DNA of 50,490 bases, from contig CAIRXZ010000064.1 in NCBI GenBank assembly GCA_903882645.1, positions 1 through 50,490 on the forward strand, written 5' to 3'. Numbering within the stretch: the first letter of the stretch is position 1; each line of letters opens with the position of its first letter. Both the position numbers and the translations under genes were made by a program. Positions 32,878 through 40,130 of this stretch are shown here, one piece after another. This DNA is from an uncultured Acidobacteriia bacterium (GTDB lineage Bacteria; Acidobacteriota; Terriglobia; Bryobacterales; Bryobacteraceae). The notes under the pieces were generated by a model, which saw nothing but the letters and a program-made list of their open reading frames with translations, was not told the DNA's origin and searched no databases.

Positions 32878-34416
32878 ATGGCTTGGATTCCAGATTCGGA
32901 GCGTGGGTTTCTTGAAAGCGTGTCCCGGCTGGGCTACTGCAATCCCTTTCTGCCGGAACGGGTCAGTTTCGAGCGCGCGGCCCTGGGCGGCGATTTCGTG
33001 GAAGGCGAGCCGGTCTGGAGCCAGCAGGTGGCCGAACCCGAACGGCCGCGCGCCAATGCGTGGCGCATCACGGAGAAGCTGGAGCGGGTCGCGGAGGGGT
33101 TGCGGGCGCGGCTGGCGGCGGGCGCCGGGGCAGGCGAGCGGGACCTCGCGCTGTACGAGGACGCCGTGCTGCTGCTGCTGTATCAGCGTTTCTACCCCGA
33201 CTTCTTCGAGGCCTCGTTCGGGCCATCCGCCGCCAAGCCCGACCCCGCGCGCTGGCGGTTCTATAGCAACTTCCTGGCCGGCTGGCGGCATTTCTTCCAC
33301 ATCGAGGGGGTGCGCTTCCCGACCGGCCACGACCCGCGTCATACCTTCGCGTGCTTCCGGCAAATCCAGCGGGCCTTCGAGCAGGTCTTTCGCGAGATCA
33401 TCGGCGGTTCCATGCCCGCGGCGCGGCTGCGCGCGGCGATCTGGCAATCCATCTTCACGCACGACATGCGGCGCTACCGGCGGACGCTCTACGCGCGCAT
33501 GGGCGAGTTCGCCACCCTGATCACCGGTCCATCGGGCAGCGGAAAGGAACTGGTGGCGCGGGCCATCGCCCAGTCGCGCTACGCTCCGTTCGACGACCGG
33601 CGGCTGGCCTTCGCCGACGAGGGCGCAGCCTCGTTCTTCCCGATCAACATCTCCGCGCTCTCGCCGACGCTGGTGGAATCGGAGTTATTTGGCCACCGCC
33701 GCGGCGCATTCACCGGAGCGGTGGCGGACCGCAAAGGGTACCTGGAAACCTGTCCGGAGCTGGGATCGGTATTTCTCGACGAATTGGGCGACCTCGACCC
33801 GGCCATCCAGGTGAAACTGCTGCGCGTGATCGAGACGCGCACCTTCCATCCGGTGGGTGACACGGCCGGGCGGCAGTTCCGCGGGAAGCTAATCACCGCC
33901 ACGAACCACGACTTGCCCGCCGCCATGCGAAGTGGCCGGTTCCGCGAGGACCTCTACTATCGCCTGTGCTCGGACCAGATCGCCACGCCTTCCCTCGCCG
34001 AGCAGTTGGCCGATTCGCCCGGCGTGCTGCGCGATCTGGCGTGGTACATGGCGCGCCGCGTAGCGGGACCGGAAGGGGAAGAACTGGCCGCCGAGGTGAT
34101 GCGGTGGATGGAGGCCAACCTCGCCCCGGACTATGCCTGGCCGGGCAACTATCGCGAGCTGGAGCAGTGCGTGAAGAATGTGCTGATCCGCAGAGATTAC
34201 CGCCCGGCGCGCACGGCCGCCGAAGACCCGGCGGGAGAGTTCTGGCAGGACGCGCGCGCGGGCAAGCTCACCGCCGACGAACTGCTCCGCCGCTACGTCA
34301 CCCTCGTCTACAGCCGGACACGCAGCTATGAGGAGACCGCCCGCAGGCTGGCGCTGGACCGGAGGACGGTGAAGAGCAAGGTGGACGCGGGGCTTCTGGA
34401 GAAACTGCGAGCGTAG
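32878..34416 (+). CDS. Sigma-54-dependent transcriptional activator with an uncharacterised N-terminal domain
   Basis: From the ATG at 32878 the protein is 512 residues. It has a central AAA+ domain: Walker A GPSGSGKE (about 215-222), the sigma-54 contact loop GAFTGA at 276-281, Walker B VFLDELGD, and the sensor/arginine-finger region 'FREDLYYRLCSDQI'. The end is a Fis-like helix-turn-helix (YEETARRLALDRRTVKSKVD). There is no receiver, PAS or GAF domain; residues 1-205 are a helical region rich in aromatic residues ('FYSNFLAGWRHFFHIEGVRF') that I do not recognise and that presumably senses the signal. An in-frame ATG at 32827 lies upstream of the promoter and is rejected. Target operons are unknown; the GH31 gene downstream is one candidate. 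Confidence 0.87.
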   Translation: MAWIPDSERGFLESVSRLGYCNPFLPERVSFERAALGGDFVEGEPVWSQQVAEPERPRANAWRITEKLERVAEGLRARLAAGAGAGERDLALYEDAVLLLLYQRFYPDFFEASFGPSAAKPDPARWRFYSNFLAGWRHFFHIEGVRFPTGHDPRHTFACFRQIQRAFEQVFREIIGGSMPAARLRAAIWQSIFTHDMRRYRRTLYARMGEFATLITGPSGSGKELVARAIAQSRYAPFDDRRLAFADEGAASFFPINISALSPTLVESELFGHRRGAFTGAVADRKGYLETCPELGSVFLDELGDLDPAIQVKLLRVIETRTFHPVGDTAGRQFRGKLITATNHDLPAAMRSGRFREDLYYRLCSDQIATPSLAEQLADSPGVLRDLAWYMARRVAGPEGEELAAEVMRWMEANLAPDYAWPGNYRELEQCVKNVLIRRDYRPARTAAEDPAGEFWQDARAGKLTADELLRRYVTLVYSRTRSYEETARRLALDRRTVKSKVDAGLLEKLRA

Positions 34417-34499
34417 AGTCGGCCGGGGAATAACCAGTTCAATCGCCGCCGGCGGGTCCAATGCCTAGTATCGCGACCGTGAGGAAAGGTGCGATTTCT

Positions 34500-34587
34500 G
34501 TGGGGCAGGATGGTATCCTGCGCGGCGATTGGCAATCGCCGCGCGTGCCGGTTGCCAACCGGCACGCAGCTTGCCAAGCTGCCCCAC
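34500..34587. repeat. Array of four consecutive perfect hairpins with three-base loops, bounded by inverted ends
   Basis: GTGGGGCAG (34500-34508) and CTGCCCCAC (34579-34587) are exact inverted ends. Between and overlapping them are four perfect hairpins: GCAGGAT-GGT-ATCCTGC (34505-34521); a 10-bp stem around GGC (34521-34543); GCGTGCCGGTT-GCC-AACCGGCACGC (34543-34567); and GCAGCTT-GCC-AAGCTGC (34566-34582). The element lies between the activator and the GH31 gene; apart from it 34417-34697 shows nothing. Confidence 0.85.
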
Positions 34588-34697
34588 AAACGAACCCTTT
34601 CAAGCGGTCAGAGACCTGGTCCACCCCGAGCCGGCCGAAAAGCGCAACTGGACTCCGGTTCGGATACGGACTACTATGCTGTCAAAGGACTCTTACT

Positions 34698-37103
34698 GTG
34701 AGCAACCGCCGTCTTTCTCTTTTTCTATGCGCCGGACTGGCGCTCATGTGGCGCTCTAGCCTGGATGCTCAAGTGGACAGGCCGCCCGGCCTGGTGAGCG
34801 ACCTGGTGGATGTGAGCGGCGATTTCCACGAATACAGGAACACCTACTTCCTGGCCGACAAACTCGCGGGCTTCGACCCGGCGAGCGGAGTCGGCGCGAT
34901 TACCTGGGCGCGCAATCAGCTTTACCCCCGGATCGCGTTCAACAACATGGAGAACGTGCTGCGGCCGTTCGAAGGCGTCACTTTCCCGGAGGGAGAATAC
35001 GCCGTCAATCAAACGCTGCCCTTCTCTATCCAATTCGTCTCGCCACGGGCGGTTCGAATCCGCATCCGGACCGGGCCGCGCGCGCGAGCCGAGGAACCCT
35101 CGCCAATGCTGGTCCGCGAGCCGCCTCGGGATGCTTCGTGGAAAATGGCGCGCATCGCCGGCGGCTACCGCTACGCGAGCGAGGCGGGTTCCGTCACGAT
35201 CCTGGAGAACCCCTGGCACATCGAGTTTCGCGACGCCCAGGGCCGCCTGCTCACCCAGACCGATCACAGTTCCGACAATGCGGCGCAGCTCGAACCGGTC
35301 CTGCCGTTCTCGTTTATCCGGCGCGCCTCCGACTATTCCCGGAGCGTCGCCGCCGTGTTCTCGCTCGCGCCGGGGGAGAAGCTGTTCGGCTGCGGGGAGA
35401 GCTTCACGCGGCTCGATAAGCGCGGCCAGAAGGTGGTCTTATGGGCGAACGACGCCAACGGCGTGGAGACCGGCCGCATGTACAAGCCGATTCCGTTCTT
35501 CATGAGCAACCGCGGCTATGGCATGTTCGTCCACACCTCGGCGCCGGCGACCTTCGATTTCGGCGCGACGTTCGGCAATACCAACGCCTTGCTGCTGGGC
35601 GACGACGAACTCGACCTGTTCGTGTTCCTGGGCGCGCCCAAGGACATCCTGAACGAATACACGACTCTGACCGGAAGGCCGCCCATGCCGCCGCTCTGGT
35701 CGTTCGGCCTGTGGATGAGCCGGATCACGTACTACTCCGAGGACGAGACGCGCGCGGTGGCCGCGAAACTGCGCGAGAACCGCGTCCCAAGCGACGTAAT
35801 CCACCTCGATACAGGCTGGTTCGAGACCGACTGGCGGTGCGATTACCAATTCTCCAAGACGCGCTTCAAAGACCCGGCGAAGATGATCGCCGACCTCAAA
35901 CGCGACGGATTCCACATCTCGCTTTGGCAGCTTCCCTACTTTGTCCCCAAGAATTCGCTGTTCCCGGAAATCGTGGCCAAGGGTCTGGCGGTCAAGGACG
36001 GCAAGGGCGGCCTGCCGTATGAGGACGCCGTGCTGGACTTCACCAACCCGGCGGCGGTCGCATGGTACCAGGAGAAGATCGCGAGTCTGCTCAAGATGGG
36101 CGTGGGCGCCATCAAAGTCGATTTCGGAGAGGCCGCGCCGCTCAACGGAATCTATGCCAACGGCCGCAGCGGATTCTACGAGCACAACCTCTATCCGCTT
36201 CGCTACAACAAGACCGTGGCGGATATCACGCGGCAGGTCACCGGCGAGAACATCATGTGGGCGCGGAGCGCATGGGCCGGCAGCCAGCGCTATCCGCTGC
36301 ACTGGGGCGGCGACTCGGGCGCGCAGGATTCCGGCATGGCTGAGACGTTGCGCGGAGGGCTTTCCCTGGGGTTGAGCGGCTTCACCTTCTGGAGTCACGA
36401 CATCGGCGGCTTCGCGGCCAAGACGCCGGAGGAGCTTTACCGGCGATGGATGCCTTTCGGAATGCTCACCTCGCACAGCCGCTGCCATGGCACGCCGCCC
36501 AAGGAGCCGTGGGAGTACAGCGCCGCATTCCTGGACGACTTCCGCCGCGCGGACGAGATGAAGTACCGGCTTATGCCCTACGTCTACGCTCAGGCCAAGG
36601 ATGCCAGCGAGCGCGGGCTCCCCATGGTGCGCGCGCTATTCATCGAGTATCCCGGCGATCCCGGCTCCTGGCAGGTGGAAGACGAGTACCTGTTCGGTTC
36701 GGATATCCTGGTGGCGCCGTTGATGGAGACGGGCATCCCGGCGCGCGACGTCTACCTGCCGCCCGGCCAATGGATCGATTACCAGAGCGGCAAGGCTTAT
36801 GCCGGCGGCTGGCACAACATCCCGGCGGGCCAGATTCCGGTGGTGATGCTGGTGCGCGAAGGCGCCGTGATTCCGCATATCAAGCTGGCACAGTCCACCG
36901 CGCAGATGGATTGGTCGAACATCGAGATGGTGGTTTTCGCCGCCAACGCGCAGAACGCGCAGGGTCTGGTCTGCCTGCCCTCGGACAATGTACTGCGCCG
37001 GGTCGAAGCCGTACGGCGCAACGGCGTTTTCGCGCTGGCGGGCGATCCGCTGGCCGGGAAGGCCGCCTCGACCGTGCGCATGTATTCGGCGGCCGCGCGG
37101 TAA
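34698..37103 (+). CDS. Glycoside hydrolase family 31 (alpha-xylosidase/alpha-glucosidase), secreted
   Basis: From a GTG at 34698 this is an 801-residue exported enzyme with a signal peptide (MSNRRLSLFLCAGLALMWRS, cleaved near SLDAQ). The frame is open further upstream, through the hairpin array, but the signal peptide and an AAAGGA nearby decide the start. It has the N-terminal GH31 beta-sandwich, then the (beta/alpha)8 barrel beginning 'PPLWSFGLWMSRITYYSEDE'. The catalytic nucleophile is D475 in KVDFGE and the acid/base is D539 in HWGGDSG. The motif set resembles YicI-type alpha-xylosidases more than maltases, so xyloglucan side chains are a plausible substrate. It pairs functionally with the CE15 enzyme as plant-polymer degradation. 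Confidence 0.93.
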   Translation: MSNRRLSLFLCAGLALMWRSSLDAQVDRPPGLVSDLVDVSGDFHEYRNTYFLADKLAGFDPASGVGAITWARNQLYPRIAFNNMENVLRPFEGVTFPEGEYAVNQTLPFSIQFVSPRAVRIRIRTGPRARAEEPSPMLVREPPRDASWKMARIAGGYRYASEAGSVTILENPWHIEFRDAQGRLLTQTDHSSDNAAQLEPVLPFSFIRRASDYSRSVAAVFSLAPGEKLFGCGESFTRLDKRGQKVVLWANDANGVETGRMYKPIPFFMSNRGYGMFVHTSAPATFDFGATFGNTNALLLGDDELDLFVFLGAPKDILNEYTTLTGRPPMPPLWSFGLWMSRITYYSEDETRAVAAKLRENRVPSDVIHLDTGWFETDWRCDYQFSKTRFKDPAKMIADLKRDGFHISLWQLPYFVPKNSLFPEIVAKGLAVKDGKGGLPYEDAVLDFTNPAAVAWYQEKIASLLKMGVGAIKVDFGEAAPLNGIYANGRSGFYEHNLYPLRYNKTVADITRQVTGENIMWARSAWAGSQRYPLHWGGDSGAQDSGMAETLRGGLSLGLSGFTFWSHDIGGFAAKTPEELYRRWMPFGMLTSHSRCHGTPPKEPWEYSAAFLDDFRRADEMKYRLMPYVYAQAKDASERGLPMVRALFIEYPGDPGSWQVEDEYLFGSDILVAPLMETGIPARDVYLPPGQWIDYQSGKAYAGGWHNIPAGQIPVVMLVREGAVIPHIKLAQSTAQMDWSNIEMVVFAANAQNAQGLVCLPSDNVLRRVEAVRRNGVFALAGDPLAGKAASTVRMYSAAAR

Positions 37104-37123
37104 GAGACTGGCCGCTTCAGACC

Positions 37124-37564
37124 CTACTTGTACCGGTACACATTCACGCGCTGGATGGCGCGCTCGGCGAACGAAAGGTGCGGTTGGGCAAAAAGCCGCA
37201 CGCCGAAGCCCGACTGGTTCGTGATTACGGCCAGGGTCGCGTGCAAGGTTCGCAAGCCCTGCCGGTCGCCGTATCGGATGATAAGACGCTCTGCCGCCGG
37301 ATAGTGGAATTCGCCAACCGCGACGAGCGCGATTGCGCCGCTTGCGACGTCATCGGGAAATCGAATACGCAGGGCGGCGGATCTTTCGCTGTCCGGATGA
37401 CCGGTGCGCGTTTTCAGCGCCAGTGCGGAGTGCAACTCAACGCCGGCAAGGCGGGAGATGACGATTCGCCGGTCCGGACCGCCAAACATGGCTGCGACTT
37501 GCTGGGAGCCTGGTTCTGGGTGATAAAGCTTAATCAGCGCGCTGGAGTCGAAGAAGTAGTTCAC
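37124..37564 (-). CDS. VapC-like PIN-domain toxin, probably inactive
   Basis: A 146-residue PIN-domain protein starting MNYFFDSSALIKLYHPEPGS. PIN ribonucleases use three or four acidic residues to bind Mg2+. The first two are present (D6 and E43), but where relatives have LDA this reads 'LRTLHATLAV' (H108), and where relatives have an ADR/ADK this reads 'LFAQPHL'. So the C-terminal metal ligands appear lost and nuclease activity is doubtful. It follows its DUF104-type antitoxin by five bases. A second, deleted copy of the same pair lies upstream (37986-38447). Confidence 0.75.
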   Translation of the reverse strand: MNYFFDSSALIKLYHPEPGSQQVAAMFGGPDRRIVISRLAGVELHSALALKTRTGHPDSERSAALRIRFPDDVASGAIALVAVGEFHYPAAERLIIRYGDRQGLRTLHATLAVITNQSGFGVRLFAQPHLSFAERAIQRVNVYRYK

Positions 37565-37569
37565 CGCTT

Positions 37570-37845
37570 TCAGAACCGCTCCTCGCGCTCCGCGATGATC
37601 GCCTCAGACCAGGAACTGGCGTCTCTTGCCGTCATTCCGCGGACCTCCTCGTGAGTGGGGATGTAGCCCGCAGCCGCGACTTCCGTGCGCGCCTGTTCCA
37701 AGAAACTCCGATCGACCAGGGACGCCAAGGAATCGCCTGAACTGCTGGAGACGGCGACCCTAACGCGCTGGTGCTCTTCCAGCGGCAGAGGTTCCAATGG
37801 CCGTAGGACGCCGTTCTCATAAACCGCGTCCACATGGTTGGTCAT
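37570..37845 (-). CDS. DUF104 / AF2212-type antitoxin
   Basis: A 91-residue protein with the family's opening, 'VDAVYENGVLRPLEPLPLEE', which folds as a small beta-barrel. The C-terminal helical tail ('FLEQARTEVAAAGYIPTHEE') probably wraps the PIN toxin encoded immediately downstream. Such pairs form VapBC-like modules in which the antitoxin both neutralises the toxin and represses the operon. It is similar in layout to the second DUF104 protein at 38175-38447. Confidence 0.82.
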   Translation of the reverse strand: MTNHVDAVYENGVLRPLEPLPLEEHQRVRVAVSSSSGDSLASLVDRSFLEQARTEVAAAGYIPTHEEVRGMTARDASSWSEAIIAEREERF

Positions 37846-37985
37846 AACGCCTCTATTTTACGCTGGTTTCGCGCCCGGGCGCCCGCTGCAACAGCACAGG
37901 GTTCGGTGGGCTCGAAGCAGTTAATGGGCGTCCTTCTCGCGCCAGCGCAGCCTCCAATTCCACCGCTCGCCCCGATCACATCCGC

Positions 37986-38172
37986 TCACCGATCGTTGCA
38001 GTGCTCCGGGTTGAGAACGGTGAAGCTTTCGAGAGCCGCAACCTCACAGAGAACCTTGTCGGCGGCCACGAATTGGTCAACCAGGCCCTGGCTTCTCAGC
38101 CGGAGCGCAACCGCAATCTGAAGGGTGATAGAGCTTCGCAAGCGCGCTGGAATCGAAGAAGTACGCCGCCAC
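37986..38172 (-). pseudogene. VapC-like PIN toxin with a large internal deletion
   Basis: On the minus strand, from a GTG at 38172 the protein begins VAAYFFDSSALAKLYHP, the exact start of a PIN toxin. From about 38124 a different frame reads 'LQIAVALRLRSQGLVDQFVA' and 'ADKVLCEVAALESFTVLNPE', the C-terminal third of the same family. About 80 residues in the middle are missing, and the join near 38120-38124 is out of frame. It follows the DUF104 antitoxin by two bases, so a complete antitoxin-toxin pair once existed here. The 37846-37985 gap shows nothing. Confidence 0.75.
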
Positions 38173-38174
38173 GT

Positions 38175-38447
38175 TCAGCGGTCCTCACGCTCAGCGATGA
38201 AGTCCGCCGTCATCGAGCCCGGAATCTTGGATAGCCTCCGACGCACCTCTTCCAGGCCGGGAGCCGCCTCAGCGCCAGCGAGTCTCCGCCGAAGACCTTG
38301 GACGAAATCCGCGTCGATCTGGCCAAGTGCGGAGCGGTCCGCCTCCTGGGTGATACTCACGACGACACGCTCATTCTCGGCCAAATCCAGAGACTGCAAG
38401 GGCTTGAGCATGCCATTCTGATACACGGCATCGACTTGCATGGGCAT
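38175..38447 (-). CDS. DUF104 / AF2212-type antitoxin with a deleted toxin
   Basis: A 90-residue protein starting MPMQVDAVYQNGMLKPLQSL, clearly a paralogue of the antitoxin at 37570-37845. The tail 'IDADFVQGLRRRLAGAEAAP' should be toxin-binding. The toxin gene next to it has an internal deletion, so this is an orphan antitoxin that might still bind the neighbouring PIN protein or DNA. The region 38448-38664 upstream shows no gene. Confidence 0.8.
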   Translation of the reverse strand: MPMQVDAVYQNGMLKPLQSLDLAENERVVVSITQEADRSALGQIDADFVQGLRRRLAGAEAAPGLEEVRRRLSKIPGSMTADFIAEREDR

Positions 38448-38664
38448 ATTCCTATTGTATGCCTTTCGCTGGCAGTCGCTCCGCGCGCTTCATCGCCTGG
38501 CTGCGGGACACCGCGCACCTGCCGTGACGGCAGAGGGTCGGGGAGCATCCAAGCCCCAATTTGCAAGGGCCGCGCGGCGTTTTCGCCGATGATTGTAGTC
38601 GGAATTGTAGACGCGCCAGCGTCGCAACAGCGTCCTTCCGATGGCCACCAATGAGTGTAAGTAA

Positions 38665-38721
38665 TTGATTTGATTGGTCGGGGCGGGGCGATTTGAACGC
38701 CCGACCCCCTGCGCCCAAGGC
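38665..38721. repeat. Copy of the tRNA-Pro 3' half (attachment-site repeat)
   Basis: Bases 38675-38721 are identical to 41721-41767, the 3' 47 bases of tRNA-Pro from the anticodon loop to CCA. Ten more bases on the left match with one difference. The similarity stops at 38722. This is the footprint left when a mobile element integrates by recombination into a tRNA 3' end. It is not a tRNA gene: the 5' half is missing. Confidence 0.88.
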
Positions 38722-38786
38722 GGTTGCCGGCATTTTGCGGAAAGGCCTTGTTTTCAGGCATTTACGTTTCAACGAGATACGGACAG

Positions 38787-38816
38787 CCTGTTGAAGCTTG
38801 TTGAGGCCTGTTGAAG
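38787..38816. repeat. Three phased 10-base direct repeats
   Basis: The unit CCTGTTGAAG occurs at 38788, and again at 38808, with CTTGTTGAGG between, giving exact 10-base phasing. Repeats of this length close to a recombination core resemble arm-type integrase sites; that reading is inference. Confidence 0.5.
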
Positions 38817-38832
38817 CCGGGGGTTTTGAGAA

Positions 38833-38852
38833 GCTACAAAATCGTCTACAGC
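38833..38852. repeat. 20-base direct repeat, left copy
   Basis: GCTACAAAATCGTCTACAGC here recurs with one change (A for G) at 41655-41674. The two copies lie just inside the two ends of the tRNA-anchored island. Confidence 0.55.
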
Positions 38853-39189
38853 GCCAGGGAACCTCCGGCTACGGGAATTGCTCGGAACCAGGCGGGAGTC
38901 GGACTTACCGAGGTTGCATCGGTCGCGAAGAAGCTGAAGGTCTTCAAAGACCGTCTCGCGTAGAGGCCGCTATAAGGGATGATGCGTGCGGACGGCGGCG
39001 GTCAACTGAAGCGAGCCGTCCGTTTGGGGTTGTCCTGTTCGCGGATTTCCGGGTACCCCTTTTCAGCGACCAGATCGTCCGCCAGCAGTTCGATGGTGTA
39101 GCGTTCGGAGATCAGGAATTCTGGCCGTGCCTCCTGTCGCCAGCAAAGTGGTATGGTGTGAGATCAGACCAAGGACAGGATCGAGCACC

Positions 39190-40125
39190 ATGTACGTTTG
39201 TCCCCTACCAAAACCGCACCATAGCAAGCTGACGGCGCTAGCCACAAACCGAAAGCTGCCCGATGTGGACAAGCCTAAAGTTCAGGAGGCGCTGGGCCGA
39301 TATGCTCATTGGGTCAAAACGATGGATGAGTTAGACCTTGAAGGGCCTGCGTTGCTGCAGCGCTTGGTTGAGTTGTTAAACGGGTACAAACGATACATTG
39401 AGGTCGATCTGATTTATGACTCAGCCGCGGATTTCTTATACCGCCAAAAGGGGCAGCATAAGGTGGACAATTCCGTGCTGGAAGAGTTCCTTCCGCGGCT
39501 TGCTGACACCCGGCTTGTCCCCGGCCTCATTCACGCCAAGAGTTGCACCGCTGGGCCGCAGAGCGCGTTTGCGGCATTCACGTTCTCTGGTACTGTGCAT
39601 ACCCTCCTTGCTGACGGTGGCATATTCATTAAGGTCAAAGACCAAGACTATGCCCTTTCTAAGCGGGTCTTTTTGAAGGCTTCAACGAACGCCGATTTCG
39701 ACGAAACGGACACGATCTCGACAGAACTGAATGTCGCGTATTTGGCCGCTGAGTGCAAGACAAACCTCGACAAAACGATGTTCAATGAGGGGCTGGAGAC
39801 GGCGCGCGCCTTGAAGCAAGCTGTCGCTGGTTCGCGTTACCTGCTCTTGTGCGAATGGCTCGATATGGGTCCGATCAACACAGCCTCAACTGATATAGAG
39901 GAGGCCATCATCCTGCGAAAGGCGAAGCGGCTGGGTTCAAACTTTCGTGAGGGGCTCGCCACAGTGGCTGGGAGAAAGACTGCCCGCGAAGCATTTGCGG
40001 CCCACTATGATTCGCACCCGTTTCGGGTCGAATGCTTCGCTCGAATCCTACAACACATGAGCAATGTATACCCCGTTCAGATTCTACTGGACGAACAAAC
40101 CGTGCTGGAGCGAGGATATTTTTAG
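39190..40125 (+). CDS. Bpu10I-family type II restriction endonuclease
   Basis: A 311-residue protein resembling Bpu10I-type endonucleases. Recognisable features are 'YKRYIEVDLIYDSAADFLYR' with 'QKGQHKVDNSVLEEFLPRL' near residues 67-104 and a later 'KVKDQDYALS' strand (148-157). The probable PD-(D/E)xK active site is in 'AYLAAECKTNLDKTM', E188-x-K190. Bpu10I itself needs two different subunits for an asymmetric site; only one subunit gene is present here, so it may work as a homodimer or on a different site. The methyltransferase starts five bases after its stop, so the pair forms an operon. The ATG at 39190 is chosen because the longer frame upstream lacks family residues. Lower GC marks it as acquired. 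Confidence 0.8.
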   Translation: MYVCPLPKPHHSKLTALATNRKLPDVDKPKVQEALGRYAHWVKTMDELDLEGPALLQRLVELLNGYKRYIEVDLIYDSAADFLYRQKGQHKVDNSVLEEFLPRLADTRLVPGLIHAKSCTAGPQSAFAAFTFSGTVHTLLADGGIFIKVKDQDYALSKRVFLKASTNADFDETDTISTELNVAYLAAECKTNLDKTMFNEGLETARALKQAVAGSRYLLLCEWLDMGPINTASTDIEEAIILRKAKRLGSNFREGLATVAGRKTAREAFAAHYDSHPFRVECFARILQHMSNVYPVQILLDEQTVLERGYF

Positions 40126-40130
40126 GGCCC

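Noticed and set aside
34500-34587. CRISPR array
   Set aside because: The units are palindromes of different sequence and length without spacers of constant size; no cas gene is near.
38675-38721. A second tRNA-Pro gene
   Set aside because: Only the 3' half is present; D arm and 5' acceptor strand are missing, so it is an attachment-site duplicate.
38805-38963. A short plus-strand frame with 'SYKIVYSARE' ending in 'KKLKVFKDRLA'
   Set aside because: Protein-like, but has no start codon or known family and may be only a by-product of the repeats; left unannotated.
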